The position numbers and the translations under genes are program-made. DNA of 64,000 nt from Pontibacter qinzhouensis (lineage in GTDB: Bacteria > Bacteroidota > Bacteroidia > Cytophagales > Hymenobacteraceae): assembly GCF_008017455.1 (NCBI RefSeq), contig NZ_VRTY01000007.1:1-64000 (forward strand), read 5' to 3'. Positions 26,987 through 36,585 of the stretch are shown here, piece after piece. The notes below the pieces were generated by a model. The model saw only the letters and a program-made list of their open reading frames with translations. It was not told the DNA's origin and searched no databases. Positions within the stretch are counted from its first letter, which is position 1; each line of letters opens with the position of its first letter.

Positions 26987-27598
26987 AGGTATTTGTTTAG
27001 GTTAAAAATAAATTTCAATTGAACAATGTCGCTAAAATTTCTTCATGCGACATGCTTTTTTACGAACGAAAAATCTTAAAGTTATTTAATTTAAGTCATG
27101 TGAGTATCTGCCTTTTGTTAAATTGAATAACAGGAGATGTGTGTTTGTCGAGTAACTGACCACCAGCTAACAACATCAAATTTTGCCAACCTTAGTAGCT
27201 GATTTTTAACTTAAATGGGCATAAAACTGCCATTTCTTCAGGTTTTAAATCTCCTGCAATCCTTATGTCTATGTCTCGAAAATTAAGTTATACCTGTTCT
27301 ACAACTAATGATCATTTGTTCTTTATCTTTTCCATATAAATTGAACTATAGCTATATAGCTACTATCATAGGTTATAACTGCCTTTATCTTTCTTAAACA
27401 ATATTATTATTTTGTAATAGTTAAAGGGAATGAATGTAATAAGTCTGATGTTGTAACGCTAAAATAACTTGCTATACCTGGCGTCTTCTTGGTTCTTGCA
27501 GAAGGAGCAGACGTTATGCAAAATGATCTGTTATAAATTTTGTTTACATCAATACTTTTAATGAATTTTAAGTCTAAAAACTTTTAAGCCAACCTTTT
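26987..27598. other. Divergent AT-rich intergenic region
   Basis: I see no gene, repeat copy or hairpin in this stretch; it presumably holds promoters for the two flanking genes. Confidence 0.5.
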
Positions 27599-28003
27599 AT
27601 GAAATTTAATGCATTACTGGCAGCTATAGTTGCCTTGTTGTGTTTTACTGCCTGCGAAGATATATTTGAGGATAAGAACGCGCCTGATGGATCTAAACCA
27701 GAAGTTAGGGTTTTAGCCCCGACCAGCAGCAGGAGCTATGCCATTGCTGAGGGCCTACCCATAAAATTATCGGTAATTGACAAAGACGAGATTAAAGAAC
27801 TCAAAATTTTGGTAAAAGGGAGCTACGGTGAGCCAGACCTCATTAACTTTAGCAAGTATCCGGATGTGAAAGTGCTGGAGCTGGATACTATTGTGGGACA
27901 GCAACAGTTTGCACCAGGCACCTACACCCTCGAGATAACCGCCACCGATCACCGGTCTAACATCGCGTCGAAAGAGGTAAGTTTTAAAATCAAGAATCAG
28001 TAA
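27599..28003 (+). CDS. Lipoprotein with Ig-like domain (DUF4625-like)
   Basis: The 134-residue product has a signal peptide with lipobox FTAC (Cys19), so it should be anchored in an outer or inner membrane leaflet. The mature part is a beta-sandwich-like domain with KPEVRVLAPTSS, LPIKLSVIDKDEIKELKI and GTYTLEITATDHRSN segments, as in DUF4625. It is followed by a strong bidirectional terminator and repeat copy 11. Its role is unknown. Confidence 0.8.
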   Translation: MKFNALLAAIVALLCFTACEDIFEDKNAPDGSKPEVRVLAPTSSRSYAIAEGLPIKLSVIDKDEIKELKILVKGSYGEPDLINFSKYPDVKVLELDTIVGQQQFAPGTYTLEITATDHRSNIASKEVSFKIKNQ

Positions 28004-28007
28004 ACTT

Positions 28008-28044
28008 CATAAAAAAAGCGCCATAACCTGGCGCTTTTTTTATG
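28008..28044. terminator. Bidirectional terminator
   Basis: A 16-bp perfect stem containing AAAAAAAGCGCCA closes a 5-nt loop with A/T tracts on both flanks. It serves the lipoprotein gene and possibly topB from the other side. Confidence 0.92.
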
Positions 28045-28091
28045 TCTCTTTATTTTAGAACAAATCTATTAAGTGCAGGTAATCCTTGTAT

Positions 28092-28148
28092 ACCCTTGAG
28101 GTATTTTAGCTGAAAAAGCTTCTGAAGGCCAGTTTCATTCAAATAATT
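28092..28148 (+). repeat. 57-bp dispersed repeat, copy 11
   Basis: It reads ACCCTTGA, GCTTCTGAAGGCC and TTTCATTCAAATAATT. It is in sense 88 bp after the lipoprotein gene, beyond the terminator. Confidence 0.92.
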
Positions 28149-28236
28149 CACGCGTGGCATATCTTATACAGATTAATTCAAAGCTTCAACCCGTCCTGCG
28201 TCATAAGCCTTGTGGTTTTATCTCTATCTGGAACTT

Positions 28237-30690
28237 CTAGCTGAACTGATACACTACCTGCCCCTGCTCATTCAGGGTTAAGGCTGCATCGAAAGGCTGC
28301 CCTGTTTTAGCCGATACAAAGCCTTTAATCACAGGGGTTTTTCCTTTTAGCAGCAAATTACCTATTTGTTTTTCAGTAAGTGCTTTACCACTCATTTCAA
28401 AAGGAACCGTAAAATGGCACCCTTCTCTGAAACGGCTGCATCCAAAGGCAGCTTTGCCTTTCAGCACCCGACCTTGTTTGCAGCGGGGGCATTGGGCAAA
28501 CGGATCTATGGCTTCAGCACTCTCAGCAATTTCTACTGTCACCTGATGCGCGTCGTTTAAAACTAAGCTGGCGTTAAAGCGATCACCTGCCGGGTTTTTA
28601 AAGCCTTTTATCACACTGGTTCTTCCTTTCTGAAGCAGTACCGAAACCTGCTTCTCAGTTAGCTGCTTGCCGTGCTGTTCTATAGGTATTAAAAAGCGAC
28701 AGCCGTCTTTATACCTAATACATCCAAAAGCTTTTGACCCTTTTACAACATGACCTTGTTTGCAGGCGGGGCAGGCGCCAAGTTCAGCTGTTTCTCCGGT
28801 TGCTGCAGCTTTTGCAGGCTTTTCTGTTTTTTTTGTAGCTGATGGTTTGGTGGTTTTAGTAGCAGGTGGCGCTTCCTGAGGTTCCAGGGTAACGGTTGCC
28901 TTGTCGTATTTCACCTCCTGCACCAAACTAATGACAAATTGCTGCAGCTCCTGCAGAAAGGCATCCGATGCGAAAGAGCCGCTTTCGATCTGCCGCAGTT
29001 TTCGCTCCCATTGCCCCGTCATCTCTGCAGACTTTAAGGTTTGGTTTGGAATAACGCCTATCAGGTCAATCCCCATTTGAGTAGGGATAATCTTCTTTTT
29101 CTCTTTCCGGATATACTGCCGCTTGAACAACGTTTCGATGATAGCGGCCCTGGTAGAAGGTCGCCCTATCCCGTTTTCTTTCAGAGCCTCCTTCAGTTCA
29201 TCGTCCTCCACTTGCCGGCCTGCTGTTTCCATAGAGCGCAGCAAGGTGGCTTCGGTGTACTCTTTCGGTGGGTTGGTCATTTTCTTGTCGAGCAGGGGAG
29301 CGTGCGGCCCATGTTCACCCTTTTCGAAGTGCGGCAATACACCAGTAGTTTCTTCTTCGTCTTTGCTTTCACCTTCTTTGGTGGCGGGCTCTGCCTTTAT
29401 TTCTTCGGCACCATATAGCAGGCGCCACCCTGGCTCCAGAATCTGTTTGCCTTTTACCCTAAAGGCATAACCGGCTGACTCAGCCAATACCGTTGTGTTG
29501 CTGACGATACAATCCGGATAAAAAGCAGCCAGGAACCTGCGGGTAATTATGTCATACACACTCGCTTCACGGTCGTAAAGGTTTCCGGCTGCAGCACCAG
29601 TGGGTATAATGGCATGGTGGTCGGTTACTTTGTTGTTGTTGAAGACCTTTTTCGTTTTCCTGATTTTGTTCTCTAACAGCGGCGCCACTTCCTGCCGGTA
29701 GTTCGTCAGACCTTGGAGAATACCTGGTATTTTAGGATAAATATCGTCCGGAAGGAAAACAGTATCTACGCGCGGGTACGAAACAACTTTTTTCTCATAC
29801 AGGCTTTGAACTGTCTTCAACGTTTCATCTGCCGATAAACCTAACCTGTTGTTGCATTCAATCTGTAGCGATGTCAGGTCGAAAAGCTTGGGCGGGCTTT
29901 CAATCCCTTTTTTAATCTCGACATCTGTTATGGTGAGTTCCTGTTCTTGAATAGCCGCTAATATTTGCTGGGCCTCTTCCTCTTTCTGAAACCGTCCGTT
30001 GGTGCTCGAAAAGGTGGTATCGCGGTACACTGTTTTTAATTCCCAGTAAGGTTGCGGCACGAAATTCTGGATTTCGTGGTGCCTGTTCACCAGCATAGCC
30101 AGCGTAGGGGTTTGCACGCGCCCGATAGAAAGTGTCTGACGACCTTGTGCATATTTCAAAGTAAACAAGCGGGTGGCGTTCAGCCCCAGGAGCCAGTCGC
30201 CGATGGCACGGCTTTTACCGGCCTGGTACAGCAAGTCAAATTCGGTTCCTTCGCGCAATTTTGCAAAGCCTTCCCGTATGGCATCTTCGGTGAGGGAAGA
30301 TATCCAGAGACGCTTAAAGGGTTTCCGGTATTTTGCCTCCGTTAGCACCCAACGTTGAATCACCTCACCTTCCTGGCCGGCATCACCGCAATTAATTACT
30401 TCTTCTGCCTGGTCGAGTAGGCGCTGTATTACTTTAAACTGCTGTTCTATGCCTTTGTCTTTCATGAGCTTAATGCCGTAGCGTTCGGGTAGCATTGGCA
30501 GGTCGTACAGGCTCCAGCGCTTCCACTCCGGCCGGTAATCGTCGGGTTCGCGCAACTGGCAAAAATGCCCGAAGGTCCAGGTAACCTGGTAGCCATTACC
30601 TTCAAAATAGCCGTCTTTTCGGTTTTTCGCGCCAAGCACTTGCGCAATTTCACGGGCTACACTCGGTTTTTCAGCGATACAGACTTTCAA
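28237..30690 (-). CDS. topB: DNA topoisomerase III
   Basis: The 817-residue type IA topoisomerase has an N-terminal Toprim domain (CIAEKPSVAREIA with Glu7; acidic motif CGDAGQEGE at residues 101-109) and the catalytic Tyr305 in SYPRVDT. The C-terminal extension from about residue 650 contains two copies of a module with a C-x2-C zinc-like knuckle (ACPACKQGHVVKGSKAFGC and a parallel CPRCKQG copy), each followed by an LTEKQ / VIKGF segment. Such repeats bind single-stranded DNA in related enzymes. It is on its own, with no conjugation genes nearby. Confidence 0.93.
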   Translation of the reverse strand: MKVCIAEKPSVAREIAQVLGAKNRKDGYFEGNGYQVTWTFGHFCQLREPDDYRPEWKRWSLYDLPMLPERYGIKLMKDKGIEQQFKVIQRLLDQAEEVINCGDAGQEGEVIQRWVLTEAKYRKPFKRLWISSLTEDAIREGFAKLREGTEFDLLYQAGKSRAIGDWLLGLNATRLFTLKYAQGRQTLSIGRVQTPTLAMLVNRHHEIQNFVPQPYWELKTVYRDTTFSSTNGRFQKEEEAQQILAAIQEQELTITDVEIKKGIESPPKLFDLTSLQIECNNRLGLSADETLKTVQSLYEKKVVSYPRVDTVFLPDDIYPKIPGILQGLTNYRQEVAPLLENKIRKTKKVFNNNKVTDHHAIIPTGAAAGNLYDREASVYDIITRRFLAAFYPDCIVSNTTVLAESAGYAFRVKGKQILEPGWRLLYGAEEIKAEPATKEGESKDEEETTGVLPHFEKGEHGPHAPLLDKKMTNPPKEYTEATLLRSMETAGRQVEDDELKEALKENGIGRPSTRAAIIETLFKRQYIRKEKKKIIPTQMGIDLIGVIPNQTLKSAEMTGQWERKLRQIESGSFASDAFLQELQQFVISLVQEVKYDKATVTLEPQEAPPATKTTKPSATKKTEKPAKAAATGETAELGACPACKQGHVVKGSKAFGCIRYKDGCRFLIPIEQHGKQLTEKQVSVLLQKGRTSVIKGFKNPAGDRFNASLVLNDAHQVTVEIAESAEAIDPFAQCPRCKQGRVLKGKAAFGCSRFREGCHFTVPFEMSGKALTEKQIGNLLLKGKTPVIKGFVSAKTGQPFDAALTLNEQGQVVYQFS

Positions 30691-31168
30691 AGTTTCCGGT
30701 TTTTAAGCTTCAGTCAAAGAGCAAATTTAAGGTTTTATAAGCTATAATCCGAAAGTATCAGAAGTGGGAGGCGCAGAAGCTGTTTTGTTACTACCACTAT
30801 AAGTAATTGCTGGCTACCACTTATTTTTTCTGACAAAAGTCGCAGGCCATAACATCAAGGTAATTAGCTAAACATTCAGGTTGATTATAACAAGCTATCG
30901 ACTAATAGTTTAAACATTTATTTGTTTTGAGCAGGAGTAGAAGTGCTATTTATTTAGCCCTAAATTTATACTTTTGAGGAAGCCTCAGCGACCAGGCCCT
31001 TTGAATGAAGTTAATGTTACAGTACCAATTTTAACCGTTAGTTACTTAAAAAAGAGATACATATTCAGAAAATAGTCACGGTTCTGCAATAGAAGCCTCT
31101 ATTATTGAAACATAGCGATAGTACTGTAGGTATAGCTTATTACTACCGCTTACACCCGCTTCTACACT
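30691..31168. other. Divergent intergenic region
   Basis: I see no gene, repeat or strong hairpin in this 478-bp stretch. Confidence 0.5.
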
Positions 31169-31987
31169 ATGAAAAATATATACTGTTACCGCACAACCTC
31201 CTGGTTGCTGCTCCCCGCTCTGTTGCTGGCATTGGCCGGTTGCGAGCTCTTTGAGTATAGTCCGTATGAAGTGCGGCTAAAACCTGAAGAAAGAAACATC
31301 AACGAACAGCACATCGCTCGGATTCTAGCGGAGCAGCCTTCTTCATCCGACACGCTAACCGTAGCCTTAACTGCCGACACACAAGGGTTTTATGCCGATA
31401 ACGACGACATGGTGCACCATATGAACCACCGTGACGACATCGCCTTTGTACTGCACGCCGGTGATATAACCGACTACGGCCTCCTAAAAGAGTTCCGTTG
31501 GATTCACCGTAGTCTGGATCGCCTGCGAGTGCCTTATGTGGCTGTAATAGGAAATCATGATGCTGTTGGAAATGGCCAGGATGTGTACAGAGCTATGTTC
31601 GGTAAATTTGATTTCAGTTTTGCAGTGGGCTCTTCTAAATTCATTTTCCTAAACACAAACTTCCTGGAGTTCGATTTTAAAGCCCCAGACCTCGACTGGC
31701 TGGAGACACAACTACAGGATAGAGCCAGCTACAAAACTGTGTTTGTTGTGTCGCATATTCCGCCAACTAGTTTCGAATTTGGCGAACATAACAACGACCG
31801 TTACCAAAGGCTTTTAGAGAAGTATAATGTCAGTCTGTCTATTCATGGGCACACGCACCGTTATGATTTTTATAAAGTTGAAGAAGAAGGAGTAGACCAC
31901 CTGACTGTAGCAACCACCAACGAGCGAGAGTACATGGTGATGCAAATCGTAGGAGAGCAGTTTAAACTGGAGCGAGTTAATTTCTAA
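31169..31987 (+). CDS. Calcineurin-like metallophosphoesterase lipoprotein
   Basis: The 272-residue protein has a lipoprotein signal with lipobox LAGC (Cys25). The phosphoesterase motifs follow: TADTQG (Gln in place of the usual His of DxH), HAGDITDYG, GNHD, SHIP and GHTH. The altered first motif may change one metal ligand. Substrate is unknown; it should act outside the cytoplasm. It is followed 6 bp later by the 31994 gene and probably forms a three-gene operon with it and the small membrane protein at 32636. Confidence 0.9.
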   Translation: MKNIYCYRTTSWLLLPALLLALAGCELFEYSPYEVRLKPEERNINEQHIARILAEQPSSSDTLTVALTADTQGFYADNDDMVHHMNHRDDIAFVLHAGDITDYGLLKEFRWIHRSLDRLRVPYVAVIGNHDAVGNGQDVYRAMFGKFDFSFAVGSSKFIFLNTNFLEFDFKAPDLDWLETQLQDRASYKTVFVVSHIPPTSFEFGEHNNDRYQRLLEKYNVSLSIHGHTHRYDFYKVEEEGVDHLTVATTNEREYMVMQIVGEQFKLERVNF

Positions 31988-31993
31988 AGCCCC

Positions 31994-32614
31994 ATGGTGC
32001 AACGTCTGCTATTTAGTCTAGCTTCTTTTTTTCTACTTATAAACATGGCCTTTGGGCAACAGCAGGAAGAAGAGGATTATAGCCAGGAAAGCTTCAGGTC
32101 GGCCTGGTATGTGCCGAATGGGGCGGTTCTGCAGTTTGCCGGTAATATGGGTATGTTATCTGTTGGTCCTCATTATACCAGCCTCAACCAGCGTGTGGCG
32201 GTAGAGTTGCTGGCTGGTTTTGTGCCGAAGTTCCAAAGTGAGCAGAACCAGTACCTGCTGACACTGAAGCCAATTTACCAGCCTTTCCGGATCAAGTTGA
32301 AGTCGCGGCATAGTTTAACGCCATTAAGGGCCGGTATCGGATTTAGCTACCACTTTGGCGACCAATACAGTTTTTCGTGGCACGACTTATACCCGGATGG
32401 CTATTACTGGTGGTCTACGCGCCTCAGGATTCTAGGCTATGTGGGCTCGTCCGTTAATTTCGAGCTGAAAGATCGTACTAAACTTGTAAAAAACATTAGC
32501 CTTTATAGCGAAGCTGGCACATACGACCTGCTGCTTACCTCCCTGATAAAGGAAAGAGGTTTGCGCCCCAGGGACATCCTGAATGTTTCGCTAGGGATGC
32601 GAATTGGTTTTTAG
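31994..32614 (+). CDS. Secreted beta-barrel-like hypothetical protein
   Basis: The 206-residue protein has a signal peptide ending near AFGQQQ. The mature part alternates hydrophobic and polar residues, with aromatic-rich strands (YYWWSTRLRILGYVGSS) and a C-terminal phenylalanine (GMRIGF), as expected of an outer-membrane beta-barrel. I cannot assign a family. Tight spacing to the metallophosphoesterase gene (6 bp) suggests linked expression. Confidence 0.75.
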   Translation: MVQRLLFSLASFFLLINMAFGQQQEEEDYSQESFRSAWYVPNGAVLQFAGNMGMLSVGPHYTSLNQRVAVELLAGFVPKFQSEQNQYLLTLKPIYQPFRIKLKSRHSLTPLRAGIGFSYHFGDQYSFSWHDLYPDGYYWWSTRLRILGYVGSSVNFELKDRTKLVKNISLYSEAGTYDLLLTSLIKERGLRPRDILNVSLGMRIGF

Positions 32615-32635
32615 GTGTATCAGATAACAAAGATT

Positions 32636-32857
32636 ATGGCATCTACAGGAAAATTAATTGTTTTGGCAGGTGTTGCTCTGGTTGTAATTGGGCTGGTGGT
32701 GTGGCTGGCAGGCGACAAGTTAAGTTGGTTCGGCCAGTTACCCGGCGATATAAGGGTGGAGCGGAAGAACTTTAAATTTTTTGCACCCATTACCACCATG
32801 ATCCTCCTCAGCATCTTGTTATCGCTTGTGCTGTGGCTGATCAGGAGGTTCTTGTGA
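32636..32857 (+). CDS. DUF2905 small membrane protein
   Basis: The 73-residue protein has two hydrophobic helices around a loop with the family signature LSWFGQLPGDIRVERKNFKF. An in-frame GTG lies 21 bp upstream, directly after the previous stop codon, but ATG at 32636 gives the usual DUF2905 length. The family is widespread and uncharacterised. Confidence 0.85.
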   Translation: MASTGKLIVLAGVALVVIGLVVWLAGDKLSWFGQLPGDIRVERKNFKFFAPITTMILLSILLSLVLWLIRRFL

Positions 32858-33310
32858 GTTGCCGGAATTTGCCAAAATATCAGCTGTAAAGCAATTACAT
32901 AAACCGACTTTTAGATATACAATGTAGATAAATAACTAATATTGACAAAATTAATCTGTAATTATCAAAGCTAAACTACAAGTGCATTCTTTATAAATAT
33001 AGTTGGTGAATAACTATTTTTACTTCATCAACTTTGTCTGAAATGAAGTCTCAAGCGTTTTGCTTTAATCTTTTTGATGATGCCCTTGGATGAAAAACTG
33101 CCATTTTGCTTCTGAAGGCCTGTTTCATTAGAAGAATTGGTAAATCATTTAAAGATGCATCTGGATATTCCTGCATAAAGCTTATTTTTTAAAGAACCCT
33201 TTCTAACTTGCCTCCTTAAACAACCCTGTTGCAACTAAGAAGTGGCTACTTATTTTGCCACCTAACCGGTTTCAATTGCAGGAACAACAAAGCTTCATTC
33301 CCTGACCCCG
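32858..33310. other. Intergenic region with repeat copy 12
   Basis: AT-rich sequence with one repeat copy; no gene is supported. Confidence 0.6.
33082..33138 (+). repeat. 57-bp dispersed repeat, copy 12
   Basis: It reads GCCCTTGG, GCTTCTGAAGGCC and TTTCATTAGAAGAATT, in sense 224 bp after the DUF2905 gene. Confidence 0.92.
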
Positions 33311-34078
33311 ATGTTTTTTATTCTTTCGAAGGTTCTACATTACTTTCTGATGCCTTTTATATGGGTGCTGGTGTTACTCTTGCTGGCATTTTTTCTAAAA
33401 TCATTGCGCTGGAGAAAGCATTGCCTCACAGGAGCAATTTCCATTTTGCTGCTCTTTTCAAACCCTTTTTTAGCAAATGAGGCCTGGCGCACCTGGGAAG
33501 TAAAAGCTACGCCCGTGAGTGAAGTGGCGCACTACGATGCAGCCATCATACTGGGTGGCATCTCCTCCGGCAGTAGCTCAGTTCCCGACAGAGTGCATAC
33601 CCGCAAAGGAGCCGATAGGGTGCTACACCCGCTGCAGCTGTATAAATTAGGGAAAGTAAACAAATTTATTTTGTCGGGGGGAGGTGCTACTTTATTAGGA
33701 AAAAACCCTGCTAGTGAAGCAGAGCACCTTCGGGAGTTGCTGCTGATAGCCGGAGTGCCTACAGATAGTATCTTGCTGGAGACTGAAAGTCGTAACACTC
33801 GTGAGAATGCCACTTTAACGGCAGCCTTGTTACAGGAGCACCCGGAGCTTCAAAAGCTGCTGCTGGTAACTTCAGCCTATCATATGCGACGGTCGTCCGG
33901 GTGCTTTGCAAAAGCTGGATTAAGCACCACTTCTTACAGCGCCGACTTCTACGCCGACGACAGAAGATTCACACCAGATGAACTCCTCATTCCTAGTATT
34001 CACGCCTTTACTAATTGGCACCTGCTGCTGCATGAGGTGACAGGTTATCTTATTTATAAGCTTTTAGGATACAGCTAA
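33311..34078 (+). CDS. YdcF/ElyC-like DUF218 membrane protein
   Basis: The 255-residue protein has two N-terminal membrane helices (about residues 8-30 and 38-55), then the DUF218 domain with IILGGISS, DRVLHPLQLYKLGKVNKFILSGGG, ESRNTRENA and VTSAYHMRRSSGCFAKAGL. The family includes ElyC and SanA, which affect envelope and peptidoglycan or undecaprenyl-phosphate metabolism. The exact role here is unknown. Repeat copy 13 begins 9 bp after the stop. Confidence 0.88.
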   Translation: MFFILSKVLHYFLMPFIWVLVLLLLAFFLKSLRWRKHCLTGAISILLLFSNPFLANEAWRTWEVKATPVSEVAHYDAAIILGGISSGSSSVPDRVHTRKGADRVLHPLQLYKLGKVNKFILSGGGATLLGKNPASEAEHLRELLLIAGVPTDSILLETESRNTRENATLTAALLQEHPELQKLLLVTSAYHMRRSSGCFAKAGLSTTSYSADFYADDRRFTPDELLIPSIHAFTNWHLLLHEVTGYLIYKLLGYS

Positions 34079-34087
34079 CAACTTATT

Positions 34088-34145
34088 ACCCTTGCATGCT
34101 TACACTACTTTTTTGCTTTGGAAGGCACTTTTCATTAGCATAATT
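34088..34145 (+). repeat. 57-bp dispersed repeat, copy 13 (58 bp)
   Basis: It reads ACCCTTGC, GCTTTGGAAGGC and TTTCATTAGCATAATT. It starts 9 bp after the DUF218 gene in sense. Confidence 0.9.
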
Positions 34146-34269
34146 TAGCTATCATGCTACAATAAGGTTTAACAGCAGGCGGTCATACAAAAAATTCTCT
34201 ATTGCAATGAAGGTGCAAGCCGCAACGTTTTAACAACACACCAGTAAAAGCCTCTGAACTATAACTACC

Positions 34270-34950
34270 ATGGCACGCACAATAGATTCCTCTACCTTAA
34301 GTTTTTTAAAAGAACTGGCTGAACACAATACCCGCGAATGGTTTGCGGAGCATAAAGCCTCATATGATCTGGCTCGTAAAAATTATATTGATTTTCTGGA
34401 GGAGCTTTTGACAGCCATGCAAGCCTTCGAACCTATTGCCTATGGGCAAAAAGGCAAAGACCTCGTTTTCCGGATATACCGCGATGTTCGTTTTTCTAAT
34501 GACAAAAGGCCTTATAAAGACCATTTTGGCGCTTACATAGCAGATGGAGGCCGTAAATCGACGAAGCCCGGTTACTACCTGCACCTATCAGCCAACAACA
34601 GATCTTTTGTAGCCGGTGGTCTCTGGATGCCGCCTGCAGATGATCTGAAGGCGGTGAGGCAGGAGATCGATTATAACCTCGAAACCTTTAAAGATATAGT
34701 GGAAAGCAATTCATTTAGAAACTATTTTCCGGAGCTCTCGGGAGAACAGCTAAAAACCACTCCGAAAGGCTACGACAAAGATAACCCTGCCATTCAGTAC
34801 TTGCGTTTCAAGAGCTGGAATGCAGTAAAGCCTTTGTCGGATAAGGAAGTTCTGAGCCACGATTTTATGGAGCTGGTGCTCGATGCATTTAAAACCGTGA
34901 AGCCACTGAACGATTTTCTGTTGCAGCCTTTGCTCGATGTAGGCAAATAG
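34270..34950 (+). CDS. DUF2461 domain protein
   Basis: The 226-residue protein matches DUF2461/TIGR02453. Typical segments are LSFLKELAEHNTREWFAEHK at the N-terminus, FRIYRDVRFSNDKRPYKDHFGA near residue 62 and YLHLSANNRSFVAGGLWMP near residue 102. The family is common in Bacteroidota and has no established function. Its stop codon is 3 bp from the stop of the convergent gene at 34954. Confidence 0.9.
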   Translation: MARTIDSSTLSFLKELAEHNTREWFAEHKASYDLARKNYIDFLEELLTAMQAFEPIAYGQKGKDLVFRIYRDVRFSNDKRPYKDHFGAYIADGGRKSTKPGYYLHLSANNRSFVAGGLWMPPADDLKAVRQEIDYNLETFKDIVESNSFRNYFPELSGEQLKTTPKGYDKDNPAIQYLRFKSWNAVKPLSDKEVLSHDFMELVLDAFKTVKPLNDFLLQPLLDVGK

Positions 34951-34953
34951 CGG

Positions 34954-36120
34954 TTAACCTACTGTTTTACCTTTCTGATGACTTTGTTTCGGCTGAAGGT
35001 TGTGGAGGATGCGGCGCTGCCTGTAAAGGTATATTTCCACTACGAGCCAGATTAACACCAGCGAGTATTCCAGCACTACAAAAAGCGCTTCCTGTTTCTC
35101 GTATCCCGGTAGGTAAAGCAGTATCACCATTGCTGTCCAGACGATGGCAAACCTGAAATGGCTGAGGCAGGTAAGCACCAGCAGCGGAACCAGCTGCCAG
35201 CTATACACCGTCCGGCTTAGGAGTAAGAAAATTGTTAGTACAGTTGCCATATACCCGGTTAGCCTGCGTAACGAGTGCAGCGCTTTAAAATAAGCAAGCA
35301 ATACCGCTGCCACTGCCACGGTGCTTATCACCACCACTACCGGGAGCTGGCTGCACCCTGGGCCGCACATCTGGCTAAGCAACTGCAGCACCGGAAAAAT
35401 ACTGGCGTTAAAAACTTCTCCTTCAAAAGGAACCGCAACCGGAATAAAAGCATGTTGCCAGACTACCTGTTGCTGCACTAGCAGGTAAATTATAGCACCT
35501 GATCCTGATAAACCTATAGTGAACAAACCAAAGCATTTAAGCTTAATACGTTTGAGCAGCAATGGCAGCAGCAACAGGTGTATGGGTGCCAACGCTATAG
35601 TAAGAGCGAAAGCCAAACCAGCTAAGACATGTTTCTGGTAGTTCAGCAGGTACAAACTTAACAACAGGAAGAAAATAAGCCAGTTATAGGGGTGCAGGTA
35701 AAGCGTTAATGAAAGTATAACAACTGGGTTTAAGGCATACCAAAGCAGGTGCTTATCTGGCAGCCCCATTTTACGGAGAAGCCTTAGCAGTAGAAGAATA
35801 GAGCCGAACTCACCAAGTATCCAAAAGGCCCGCACACCATAAACGGAGCTACTAGTTAATGATTGCCACCAAAGCTCTTGTGTAGCGACAGGATAAGCAG
35901 GCAGGGCGAACAGCAGCAATGCCCTAAAAGCCATTGCTGTGCCAATCCCAAACCAGACAGAACTCTTGTGCTGCGTTAAGTAGAGATAGCAGGCAAAAAT
36001 ACCCGCATAGAGCGGCAGAAGCCACCCATTTAGGGGCGCCGGCCTAGTATAGGCCAGCAACAGGTAACCTACAGCAGACAAACCAGCCACTACCCAAACT
36101 TTTTTATGTGATCCTGTCAT
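34954..36120 (-). CDS. Multi-pass membrane protein, GT-C glycosyltransferase-like
   Basis: The 388-residue protein has about ten hydrophobic segments. The arrangement, with the motif LWYALNPVVILSLTLYLHPYNWLIFFLLLS near residue 125, resembles the GT87/mannosyltransferase-like GT-C fold, in which NP and H(x)n loops are common. The clear catalytic Asp motif of the first loop is not obvious, so the assignment is tentative. It may act on a polyprenyl-linked sugar at the inner membrane. Confidence 0.6.
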   Translation of the reverse strand: MTGSHKKVWVVAGLSAVGYLLLAYTRPAPLNGWLLPLYAGIFACYLYLTQHKSSVWFGIGTAMAFRALLLFALPAYPVATQELWWQSLTSSSVYGVRAFWILGEFGSILLLLRLLRKMGLPDKHLLWYALNPVVILSLTLYLHPYNWLIFFLLLSLYLLNYQKHVLAGLAFALTIALAPIHLLLLPLLLKRIKLKCFGLFTIGLSGSGAIIYLLVQQQVVWQHAFIPVAVPFEGEVFNASIFPVLQLLSQMCGPGCSQLPVVVVISTVAVAAVLLAYFKALHSLRRLTGYMATVLTIFLLLSRTVYSWQLVPLLVLTCLSHFRFAIVWTAMVILLYLPGYEKQEALFVVLEYSLVLIWLVVEIYLYRQRRILHNLQPKQSHQKGKTVG

Positions 36121-36215
36121 GAATCAGATGGTTTACTTTAACAATACATTAAAGCAAATTGCTACAACATAGCGTTTTTCTATATATACCTTTACCCGCC
36201 TGGAGAGTTTAATTT

Positions 36216-36258
36216 ACCCTTATAGAACCGTTGGAAGGTCCGAGTTAAAAGAATGTAT
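36216..36258 (+). repeat. Partial 57-bp repeat with internal deletion
   Basis: ACCCTTA is followed after only a few bases by CGTTGGAAGGTC, and then a weak right end. It appears to be a decayed copy. Confidence 0.4.
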
Positions 36259-36500
36259 ATTTGAAGTAAGAGGCTTATTTTAAGATGTTTAAGTGATAAT
36301 TTTAAACTATAGCTCTAAATTCATACGAGGATTAATCTGCCAAAGGAGTACACTTATTAGATTTTAGATCCTAGGCTTATTTGTTTGTAGCTTATTGAAC
36401 AAATTAATTTTAAGCTATTAGATTTTACAAGTTTTAATGTGGAGAAAGGGAGCTTATTTGGCGGGATCTTCTGTTATAATTTCAACAATAAAGGCACTTG

Positions 36501-36532
36501 TTTACTTTTTAAGTTGTTTGTACTTAAGTTTG
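36501..36532 (+). promoter_or_regulatory. Promoter of the peroxiredoxin gene
   Basis: TTTA (three of four bases of TTTG) is followed after 20 nt by TAAGTTTG, a full match to the Bacteroidota -7 element. The expected start point near 36539 supports translation from ATG 36586. Confidence 0.5.
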
Positions 36533-36585
36533 TAAATCGAAAACATTTTTCGATGATATTCTGGACTTCAGACGGAAGATTTATA

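Larger units (their letters stand above)
36121..36585. other. Divergent intergenic region
   Basis: It holds a partial repeat copy at 36216-36258, two TAGAT heptamer-like units near 36357-36372, and the promoter of the peroxiredoxin gene. Confidence 0.55.

Noticed and set aside
28237..30690. topB as a sign of an integrative conjugative element
   Set aside because: TopB can be conjugation-linked in this phylum, but no tra, integrase or relaxase gene is in the window.
36439..36585. Longer start for the peroxiredoxin
   Set aside because: The extra 49 residues precede the family N-terminus and the promoter elements at 36501-36532 lie inside them.
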